Translations under genes and position numbers: made by a program | The notes under the pieces: model-generated | The model's database searches: none | What the model saw: only the letters and a program-made list of their open reading frames with translations | Told to the model about the DNA's origin: nothing | From: JBFWRI01 sp050248995 | Lineage (GTDB): Bacteria; Pseudomonadota; Alphaproteobacteria; JAIXQD01 | Direction of reading: 5' to 3' | DNA length: 64,000 bases | Assembly: GCA_050248995.1 (NCBI GenBank) | Contig: JBFWRI010000009.1 | Coordinates: 1 to 64,000, forward strand | Shown: one piece after another, positions 1-6,487 of the stretch | How the letters are laid out: every line of letters begins with the position of its first letter | Numbering within the stretch: the stretch's first letter is position 1

Positions 1-339
1 CTTTATGGTCCTGTCTGGTTGTATGTCCAACAACGCCCGGATGAACAAAGTGGCAGCAAGCCGGAAGGTGCTGCATCCGGCGGCGTTCGCCAGACACGTT
101 TCCTGATTGATCTTGAATTGTCACGTCTTGGCCATACGCAGCTTGAAGGGATCGCCAAACACAACCACATCGACCTGAAACTGAATACGCCATCTGCCCT
201 GCCGCAAGACCTGCAGCGCGAACTGGTCACCACCTATACAAATGCGGCATCAGCCTATGGTTTTACGGGTGAGCTGCTGTTTACCAGCGGGCCGATGATT
301 GATTTCCGCCAGCGTGGTGGCATGGCCAAAACGATATGA
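1..339 (+). CDS. C-terminal fragment, possibly FliK-C-like
   Basis: The reading frame is open from the first base and stops at TGA 337-339, so this is the 3' end of a gene that begins outside the window. About 112 residues are visible. A linker rich in Gly and Ser is followed by a compact domain with the pattern RFLIDLELSRLG, then LPQDLQ, then YGFTGELLF. The hydrophobic beta-strand followed by a helix resembles the C-terminal domain of flagellar hook-length control proteins of the FliK type, where an LxLxxLG motif is usual. That identity is inferred from the pattern and from the neighbouring fliI/fliJ genes and is not certain. It converges on the lipoprotein gene, with only 3 bases between the two stop codons. 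Confidence 0.55.
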   Translation, partial: LYGPVWLYVQQRPDEQSGSKPEGAASGGVRQTRFLIDLELSRLGHTQLEGIAKHNHIDLKLNTPSALPQDLQRELVTTYTNAASAYGFTGELLFTSGPMIDFRQRGGMAKTI

Positions 340-342
340 TGT

Positions 343-906
343 TTACTGCGGCTCAGGACGAGCGTTAAACGCGCGCTCTTTGTCAGTGAATGTATCGCGT
401 GCTGCGCGCAGGGCCGACAGAATTTCCGCATCCATAGCCGGCACATCGGCGCTTACATACGGGTCGACAACAAAGCGTGGGTACTGCCCGCTTAGATCCA
501 GATGCCCAGTACTGACCTGCACAGGTTCTTCGACATCAGGGTTATACATATAGCGTACAAAGTTGCCGCCATTGTCCATGACCTGCAGTGTTTCCATGCC
601 GTTCGGATTTACTGTCAGGTTATATTCAACCCCCGCCGCGCCGAAGTGCGTCAATACAAACGACGAACCGCCCCGGCCATGAACAAACACCTGGCACATG
701 ACATCGCCTTGCCTGCGCTCAGCTGTCATGGTTTCAAGAACGGAATCATGGCCCCAGCGCATATCTTCGATATTGGGCTCAAGGAGCGTATCAAAGCAGG
801 AATTACCGCCAGCCGTTTCGCCGCCCTCACTACGCGAACATCCAACAGCGCCGAAACTCATGACGGCCGCCGCCGCTAATACAAATAGTCTTTGTGGACC
901 TGCCAT
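343..906 (-). CDS. Predicted lipoprotein of unknown function
   Basis: This 187-residue protein starts with a short positive n-region, a hydrophobic Ala-rich core and the lipobox AVGC with the lipidated cysteine at residue 23, so it should be a membrane-anchored lipoprotein. The mature part is acidic and looks beta-rich, and contains two further cysteines (C37 and one near residue 71) that could form a disulfide. I recognise no family. The gene lies 65 bases downstream of fliJ on the same strand, so it could be the last gene of the fliI-fliJ transcript, but its role in flagellar function is unproven. No strong Shine-Dalgarno sequence precedes the ATG, so the start is chosen because it gives a complete signal peptide. 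Confidence 0.7.
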   Translation of the reverse strand: MAGPQRLFVLAAAAVMSFGAVGCSRSEGGETAGGNSCFDTLLEPNIEDMRWGHDSVLETMTAERRQGDVMCQVFVHGRGGSSFVLTHFGAAGVEYNLTVNPNGMETLQVMDNGGNFVRYMYNPDVEEPVQVSTGHLDLSGQYPRFVVDPYVSADVPAMDAEILSALRAARDTFTDKERAFNARPEPQ

Positions 907-971
907 GCCGCCATTAAACCAAACAGGGCTGAAAATATTGGTAATTTAAAAAATACCGCGAATACAGCCTG

Positions 972-1388
972 TTATATGTCCTTTCGGGCACGAATGCCGG
1001 CAATCTCGTCGATTTCCAGCCGTTCATCGCGCGCTTCGCTGGCCGCCACCTCGGCGTCGGATGCTTCCTTGGCCAGCTCGAATTTCTTCAACTCAGCAAA
1101 GCGTTCCTGCAACAATGCCCGCGCCTGTTCGATTTGTTTTTCAAATTCGGCGATCTGCTTTTTCAGTTCGGCTTCGCGGCGCAGGGCATACTGGATATAG
1201 TCCGGCCAGCGCTGCGCGGCTTCCGCATCATGTTGTGACACGTCTTTTTCATGCGCCATTTCGGCCTGCAGCTGTTCCAATGCCGCTACCAGGCGGGCCT
1301 GTACAGCTTCCAGTTCGGCCACCACACGCCGCTGCGCATCCAGTTCGTGCTGATGAACCTTAATCAGCGTGGCGAGGGTTTTGGTCAC
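972..1388 (-). CDS. fliJ: Flagellar export protein FliJ
   Basis: The 138-residue protein is almost entirely charged coiled coil, with repeated runs of Glu, Lys, Gln and Ala from about residue 10 to 125. This length and composition fit FliJ, the stalk-like chaperone of the flagellar type III export ATPase complex, which helps pass substrates to the export gate in the cytoplasm. Sequence identity in this family is always low, so the assignment rests mainly on the position: its ATG overlaps the fliI stop by 4 bases (ATGA), the usual fliI-fliJ arrangement and a sign of translational coupling. Confidence 0.85.
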   Translation of the reverse strand: MTKTLATLIKVHQHELDAQRRVVAELEAVQARLVAALEQLQAEMAHEKDVSQHDAEAAQRWPDYIQYALRREAELKKQIAEFEKQIEQARALLQERFAELKKFELAKEASDAEVAASEARDERLEIDEIAGIRARKDI

Positions 1389-2749
1389 GGCTTCGGCATA
1401 CCCAGAATATCGGCCAGTAGGTCATAGCCGTCTTTGAGCGTCGCATGCTCGGCGATAGGCTGGCGCAGGAAGTTTTCCAGTTTCTCGTAATACTGGATGG
1501 CTTCGTCCACCTGTGGGTCACTGCCGCGGCGGTATGCGCCAAGTCGGATAAGCTCGGCCATGTTGTCATACGTCGCCAGCAGCATGCGGGCACGGTCCAG
1601 CAACGCATTCTGTTCTTTTGTATTGCAGTCGGGCAGCACGCGCGAAATCGATTTTAGCACATTCACAGCCGGATAACGGCCGCGCTGGGCAATCTGGCGG
1701 TCCAGCACGATGTGCCCGTCCAGAATACCGCGTGCGGCGTCGGCAATTGGCTCGTTATGGTCGTCACCGTCCACCAGAACGGTGAACAGGCCGGTGATGT
1801 ACCCCTCGCCGCCGATGCCGGGGCCGGCGCGTTCCAGCAGGCGCGCCAGTTCGCTGAAGGTTGTGGGCGGATAACCCTTTGTGGTTGGCGGTTCGCCCGC
1901 GGAAAGGCCGATTTCGCGCTGTGCCATTGCAAAGCGCGTAATGCTGTCGATCATGCACAGCACATTCTTGCCTTGGCGACGGAAATGTTCAGCAACGGCC
2001 AGTGTTGTATACGCAGCCTGGCGGCGCAACAGCGGCGCTTCGTCAGAGGTCGCCACAACAACAACGCTGCGTGCAAGGCCTTCGGGGCCTAAATCATCTT
2101 GGATGAATTCCTGAACTTCGCGGCCGCGTTCACCGACAAGGCCGATGATAATCACATCTGCCTGTGTGTAACGCGCGATCATTGACATCAGCACCGATTT
2201 ACCGACACCCGACCCCGAGAAGATGCCCATACGCTGCCCGCGACACATGGTCAGGAATGTATTCAGTGCTCGGATACCCAGATCCACCTTGCCCTGCACA
2301 CGCTGGCGCTGCTGGGCAGGCGGCGGCGCAGCCCGCAGAGGTGACGGGTCGACGCCTGTGGCCAATGGCCCCTTGCTATCAATCGGCTCGCCAAGTGCGT
2401 TAATAATCCGGCCCAGCCAAGCATTTGTAGGGTGCAGGGCGGGCTGAGCCGCCACCACGTCGACCCGGGCACCAAGACCGATGCCATCCACATTCCCGAA
2501 AGGCATCATCAGGGTATGGTTCTGGACCGTGGCACCGCCGGCAGCCTGCTTGAAGCCTACAACCTCGGCCGGTACCTTACGAAAACCACCCCGACCATCC
2601 TTCACATGGATGGCAGTGCGGCTGCCAACAGACAGGTAATTTTCAACCCCAGCTACCTCAACCAAAAGACCAAGAACCCCAGCCACCCGGCCGTAAATAG
2701 TGCTATCAGAAAGCGCGGAAAGGTCGTCAACTACCTGATGTTGCTGCAT
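1385..2749 (-). CDS. fliI: Flagellum-specific ATPase FliI
   Basis: FliI is the hexameric ATPase that energises or primes export of flagellar rod, hook and filament subunits at the inner face of the cytoplasmic membrane. The 454-residue protein has the F1-beta-like architecture: an N-terminal beta barrel, then the Walker A motif GSGVGKS at residues 179-185, followed by the conserved GLVGERGREV segment and the ATPase signature around PPTTKGYPPTTFSEL. Length is normal for the family. It heads a minus-strand fliI-fliJ transcript and is divergent from ctrA. The perfect CtrA box at 2809-2823 lies 60 bases upstream of its start, so CtrA control of fliI is plausible. Confidence 0.95.
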   Translation of the reverse strand: MQQHQVVDDLSALSDSTIYGRVAGVLGLLVEVAGVENYLSVGSRTAIHVKDGRGGFRKVPAEVVGFKQAAGGATVQNHTLMMPFGNVDGIGLGARVDVVAAQPALHPTNAWLGRIINALGEPIDSKGPLATGVDPSPLRAAPPPAQQRQRVQGKVDLGIRALNTFLTMCRGQRMGIFSGSGVGKSVLMSMIARYTQADVIIIGLVGERGREVQEFIQDDLGPEGLARSVVVVATSDEAPLLRRQAAYTTLAVAEHFRRQGKNVLCMIDSITRFAMAQREIGLSAGEPPTTKGYPPTTFSELARLLERAGPGIGGEGYITGLFTVLVDGDDHNEPIADAARGILDGHIVLDRQIAQRGRYPAVNVLKSISRVLPDCNTKEQNALLDRARMLLATYDNMAELIRLGAYRRGSDPQVDEAIQYYEKLENFLRQPIAEHATLKDGYDLLADILGMPKP

Positions 2750-2808
2750 AAACTACCGCCCCTTTAAAGTGGTCCCATCCCACTTATCCCCAGTATCCTA
2801 TACCACTA

Positions 2809-2823
2809 TTAACACTTTGTTAA
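2809..2823. promoter_or_regulatory. Perfect CtrA box (TTAA-N7-TTAA)
   Basis: The sequence TTAA-CACTTTG-TTAA matches the full CtrA binding consensus established in Caulobacter and other alphaproteobacteria. It lies in the 179-base divergent region between fliI (60 bases from its start) and ctrA (106 bases from its start). A third TTAAC half-site follows at 2828-2832. It could serve ctrA autoregulation, fliI activation, or both. Confidence 0.7.
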
Positions 2824-2910
2824 GCCGTTAACCTTTATTGATATAAGGAAGGAAATTAAGTAAAGTAAAAGCCAGGGTAATAACCGTTAAGAGTGACGAC
2901 CCAGTAAAAC

Positions 2911-2915
2911 GAATC
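2911..2915. promoter_or_regulatory. GANTC (CcrM-type) site in the ctrA leader
   Basis: GAATC fits the GANTC target of the alphaproteobacterial cell-cycle methyltransferase CcrM. It sits immediately before the AGGGAG ribosome-binding site of ctrA (2916-2921). In Caulobacter a GANTC site in the ctrA promoter makes transcription sensitive to methylation state; whether this single site works that way here is unknown, and a 5-base site can occur by chance. Confidence 0.35.
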
Positions 2916-2928
2916 AGGGAGCCCCACC

Positions 2929-3636
2929 ATGCGCGTTTTAATTGTCGAAGATGATGCCTCGGTTGCCAAATCGATTGAGCTCATGCTCCAGGCAGAAGGC
3001 TTTATCGTCGACAGCACCGACCTTGGTGAAGACGGCCTCGAGATCGGCAAGCTGTATGACTACGATATCATCATCCTCGATCTGATGCTCCCCGACATTG
3101 ATGGCTATGAAGTGCTGCGCCGCCTGCGTGCCGCGCGCGTATCAACCCCCATCCTTATTCTTTCAGGTCTTTCGGAACTCGACAGCAAGATTAAAGGTCT
3201 TGGCATCGGTGCCGACGATTACCTGACGAAGCCGTTCGATCGCCGCGAACTGGTTGCACGTATTCACGCCATTATCCGCCGCAGCAAAGGCCACAGCGAC
3301 AGCGTTATTCGCACAGGCAAGCTAACGGTTAACCTTGATACCCGTACCGTTGAAGCTGATGGCAAGCCGGTCCACCTGACCGGTAAGGAATACGGTATCC
3401 TCGAGCTGCTGTCGCTGCGCAAGGGCACACCGCTGACCAAGGAAATGTTCCTGAACCACCTGTACGGCGGTATGGACGAGCCTGAACTCAAGATCATCGA
3501 CGTGTTCGTCTGCAAGCTGCGCAAGAAGCTGGCCCAGATGACGGGCGGCGACAGCTACATTGAAACGGTCTGGGGCCGTGGCTATGTGCTGCGTGACCCG
3601 GCCGAAGCCGGCAAGACCATCAGCGCCGGCGCCTAG
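2929..3636 (+). CDS. ctrA: Cell-cycle response regulator CtrA
   Basis: CtrA is the OmpR-family master regulator of alphaproteobacterial cell cycle, motility and division genes. The 235-residue protein has an N-terminal receiver (residues 1-115) with acidic pocket D8-D9, phospho-acceptor D51 in LDLMLPDIDG and K101 in LTKPFD, then a winged-helix DNA-binding domain (about 125-225) with the typical GKEYGILELL and WGRGYVL segments. The close match to CtrA rather than generic OmpR proteins is clear from the opening VLIVEDD and from the KIIDVFVCKLRKKL recognition-helix region. The start is supported by AGGGAG seven bases upstream. The C-terminus ends in Ala-Gly-Ala; Caulobacter CtrA has a hydrophobic Ala-Ala end needed for ClpXP proteolysis, so degradation control may differ. 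ChpT, its phosphodonor, is encoded 5.6 kb away. Confidence 0.95.
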   Translation: MRVLIVEDDASVAKSIELMLQAEGFIVDSTDLGEDGLEIGKLYDYDIIILDLMLPDIDGYEVLRRLRAARVSTPILILSGLSELDSKIKGLGIGADDYLTKPFDRRELVARIHAIIRRSKGHSDSVIRTGKLTVNLDTRTVEADGKPVHLTGKEYGILELLSLRKGTPLTKEMFLNHLYGGMDEPELKIIDVFVCKLRKKLAQMTGGDSYIETVWGRGYVLRDPAEAGKTISAGA

Positions 3637-3677
3637 GCTATTTTCGGCCACTGGCTTTCAAATAGCTGTAGTTCTAT

Positions 3678-4523
3678 TCAGCCGCCGGTAGCATACATCT
3701 TTGCTGCGCTGGCATTGTTCAGCACATAAATACCGCGCTGGCCTTCCACCGGCTTGAACTTTTCGGAAATACCTAACACGGTTTCAGCACCGCCCAGATA
3801 CAGGACACCGTCAGGCGCCAACACGCTGGCGAGAGTCTCCAGAACCTTGGTCTTTGTCGGCGCATCAAAATAAATCAGCACATTGCGGCAGAAGATCACA
3901 TCAAAAACGCCGATAGGCCCCAGATCCGCCAACAGATTACCTTCACGGAACTCGACCATCTTGCGCATCGATTCCTTGATCTGCCATTTCTCGCCGATTT
4001 TATCAAAATGCTTAATCAACAGATTAATTGGCAGTCCGCGCTGTATTTCGAACTGTGAATAGATACCTTGTCGCGCCTTGTCGATTACTTCTTTCGAGAT
4101 GTCGGTGCCAAGGATATCAATCTTCCAGCCTGCCATTTGCGGCGCTTCCTCATTAAGTAGCATCGCCAGCGAATAGGCTTCCTGCCCTGTCGAAGACGCC
4201 GCTGACCAGATACGCAGGTGCTTCTTGGTCTGACGCGCCTCACGCAGACGTGGCAGGATAAGATTGGTAAACTGGTCGAAAGGCGTTCTGTCACGCATAA
4301 ACGACGTTTCGTTGGTCGTCATGGCATCAACAACTTCGCCAATCAGGCTTTCGTCCCGCTGGGTCCGCAATGCTGTTGCCAGGTCATCCAGCGTCTTCAG
4401 GCTCCACTTGCGTGCAACCGGCATCAGCCGCGATTCAAGCAGATAGGCCTTATCCTTGGTAATCACCAGGCCCGACCGCTGCTTCAGCAGCAACGCAATC
4501 ATATCAAAGTCTTCTGCCTTCAT
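3678..4523 (-). CDS. cheR: Chemotaxis methyltransferase CheR
   Basis: CheR transfers methyl groups from S-adenosylmethionine to glutamates of chemoreceptors, the adaptation step opposed by CheB. The 281-residue protein has the N-terminal helical CheR domain (about 1-75), the NETSFMRD motif, then the methyltransferase fold with IWSAASSTGQEAYS as the SAM-binding loop and the FDVIFCRNVLIYF segment that includes the catalytic-site region. Length is normal. It is the last gene of the chpT-cheAWYBR transcript, 9 bases after cheB. Confidence 0.95.
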   Translation of the reverse strand: MKAEDFDMIALLLKQRSGLVITKDKAYLLESRLMPVARKWSLKTLDDLATALRTQRDESLIGEVVDAMTTNETSFMRDRTPFDQFTNLILPRLREARQTKKHLRIWSAASSTGQEAYSLAMLLNEEAPQMAGWKIDILGTDISKEVIDKARQGIYSQFEIQRGLPINLLIKHFDKIGEKWQIKESMRKMVEFREGNLLADLGPIGVFDVIFCRNVLIYFDAPTKTKVLETLASVLAPDGVLYLGGAETVLGISEKFKPVEGQRGIYVLNNASAAKMYATGG

Positions 4524-4532
4524 CCGTCTTCT

Positions 4533-5618
4533 CTAGTGCACCTGCATAACCTGCTCGCGCAGCCATGGGCCAATGGTATTTAATGACATAATTGCATCGG
4601 CAAGGCCAGCTTTAGCCACAGCCGCCGGCATGCCCCACACAATGCTGGTCGCTTCATCCTGTGCGACAATGGTTCCCCCCGCATCTGCGATGCTTTGTGC
4701 ACCCTTCATGCCGTCGTTGCCCATACCGGTCAGGATCGCGACTACCACCCGCTTTCCATAAATCGCGGCAAGGCTGCGCAGCATGGGGTCAACAGCGGGG
4801 CGACAAAAATTCTCGGGCGCTTCCTGATTAAGTACAACGCGCACGCTGCCCGGCACACCCTCGAAAGTCATGTGATAATCACCCGGCGCCAGAAAAGCCT
4901 TTCCGGCTTCAAGTTTATCACCCGATCTCGCTTCCGTACACGGCACACCGGCTTGGGATGTAATATGCTGCGCGAGAATGGTTGTAAACCGTGGCGGCAT
5001 ATGCTGGGTGATCACAATCGGCACCGGCACGTCTTTCAAAGATGCCAGCACGGAAAACAATGCCTGCGGGCCGCCCGTCGACGACCCGATAGCGATGATT
5101 TCCGGGCGCGCCGCCGGCACAGGGCGTGCAGCGGTCGCCTGCTTCGGCTGTGACCCGCCGCGTGACCCGCCGCCGCTCATCAGGCTTCGTGCCAGCGCGC
5201 CGTAAACTTTAACCTTGCTTGTCAGCTCACGTTTGAAGTCAACCGCCGCATGAAGTTTTTTAGTGTCGGGCTTTGGTATGTAATCCGCCGCCCCTAGTTC
5301 AAGCGCCCTGAACGACACTTCCGCATTCTCCAACGTCAGCGTTGACGAGACAATGATTTTTACATGGGGATTGATTGCCAACAGCTTTGGCAAGGCCTCA
5401 AGCCCGTTCATAACGGGCATCTCGATATCCAGCACAACGACTTCGGCATCGCTTTTTGCCAGCGAATTCACGGCCATCTGGCCATCGGCGACAGAGGCGA
5501 CAACCTTTATGTCCGCATCAACTTCCAGCGCACGCGCAACCAGACCTCGGATGACGGCGCTGTCATCCACCACCATAACGCGGTAAGGGCCGGCACTGGA
5601 AGAAACACCCGAAGTCAT
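4533..5618 (-). CDS. cheB: Chemotaxis methylesterase CheB
   Basis: CheB removes methyl groups from, and deamidates, chemoreceptors when phosphorylated by CheA. The 361-residue protein has a receiver domain with phospho-acceptor D64 in VVLDIEMP, a flexible linker at about 145-172 rich in Gly, Ser, Ala and Pro, and the methylesterase domain with catalytic residues S180 (GSSTGG), H206 (QHMPP) and D302 (GMGNDG). All catalytic residues are present. It lies 3 bases downstream of cheY and 9 bases upstream of cheR. Confidence 0.95.
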   Translation of the reverse strand: MTSGVSSSAGPYRVMVVDDSAVIRGLVARALEVDADIKVVASVADGQMAVNSLAKSDAEVVVLDIEMPVMNGLEALPKLLAINPHVKIIVSSTLTLENAEVSFRALELGAADYIPKPDTKKLHAAVDFKRELTSKVKVYGALARSLMSGGGSRGGSQPKQATAARPVPAARPEIIAIGSSTGGPQALFSVLASLKDVPVPIVITQHMPPRFTTILAQHITSQAGVPCTEARSGDKLEAGKAFLAPGDYHMTFEGVPGSVRVVLNQEAPENFCRPAVDPMLRSLAAIYGKRVVVAILTGMGNDGMKGAQSIADAGGTIVAQDEATSIVWGMPAAVAKAGLADAIMSLNTIGPWLREQVMQVH

Positions 5619-5621
5619 TCC

Positions 5622-5987
5622 TTATAACAATCCTACCTGCATGAACTTTGCCTGAACGATATCACCATCAAACGGCTTCATGATGTATTCGTTGGCACCG
5701 CTGGCGATCGCGTCTGTAATATGCGCAAGGTCGTTTTCTGTTGTACAGAAAATGACAACGGGTTTATCGCCGCCCGGCATGGCCCGCAATTTACGTAGGA
5801 ATTCCAGCCCGTTCATATTCGGCATATTCCAGTCCAGCAGAACACCCTCGGGCATTTTGTTGGTGCAAAAAGCCAGGCCCTGGACGCCGTCTTCGGCTTC
5901 TTCGCAAGCGAAGCCAAGGTCTTCAAGGATTTTGCGGGCGACTTTGCGTACAACGCGGCTGTCATCAACAATAAGACACAGTTTCAT
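5622..5987 (-). CDS. cheY: Single-domain response regulator CheY
   Basis: This 121-residue single receiver domain has the acidic pair in IVDDSR, phospho-acceptor D52 in LLDWNMP and the lysine in IMKPFD. It should be phosphorylated by CheA and signal to the flagellar switch. The position between cheW and cheB in a chemotaxis operon supports CheY over other single-domain regulators. Its start overlaps the cheW stop by 4 bases, suggesting translational coupling. Confidence 0.92.
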   Translation of the reverse strand: MKLCLIVDDSRVVRKVARKILEDLGFACEEAEDGVQGLAFCTNKMPEGVLLDWNMPNMNGLEFLRKLRAMPGGDKPVVIFCTTENDLAHITDAIASGANEYIMKPFDGDIVQAKFMQVGLL

Positions 5988-6487
5988 GGGTTCTCCGCTT
6001 CTGTTTCTTCAGCCGCTACATCGGTAAAAGCCAGCAGCCTGTCTATATCCAAAACAATCATTAACGATCCGTCCAGACGATAAATACCTTCCGCAACTTC
6101 ACGCCAGCAGGCGTCCATGGTGGGCGGTGGCAGTTCAAAATCCTTGGTCGGCAAAGACAGCACATCCCCCACCTTATCAACAAGCAGGCTATAGGTCTCG
6201 TTATTATGCTGCACCACAACGTTCATCGACTTCTTGTCGGCGCGGGCAAGATTCAGGCGTGCGCGCACGTCGATTGCGGTAACGATCCGGCCCCGCAAGT
6301 TGAGAACCCCGGCAATTTCGGGCGGGGCAAGCGGCACATGGGTAATGTGTTGCGGCTGCAGCACATCCTGCACCTGCAGCACCGGAATACCAAACGACTG
6401 TCCGGCAATAACCATCGACACCAGCTCGCGAGTTTCGTAATTAGCCAGCGCAACGGCCGTGCCAGTATATACTTTAGGCACCGTCAT
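5984..6487 (-). CDS. cheW: Chemotaxis coupling protein CheW
   Basis: CheW links chemoreceptors to the kinase CheA in the membrane-associated array. The 167-residue protein is a single CheW domain: a beta-rich fold with the typical segments FGIPVLQVQDVL, the LRGRIVTAIDV core and a C-terminal SLMIVLDIDRLL. Length is slightly above the minimal CheW because of short tails at both ends. Its start overlaps the cheA stop by 4 bases and its stop overlaps the cheY start by 4 bases. Confidence 0.95.
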   Translation of the reverse strand: MTVPKVYTGTAVALANYETRELVSMVIAGQSFGIPVLQVQDVLQPQHITHVPLAPPEIAGVLNLRGRIVTAIDVRARLNLARADKKSMNVVVQHNNETYSLLVDKVGDVLSLPTKDFELPPPTMDACWREVAEGIYRLDGSLMIVLDIDRLLAFTDVAAEETEAENP

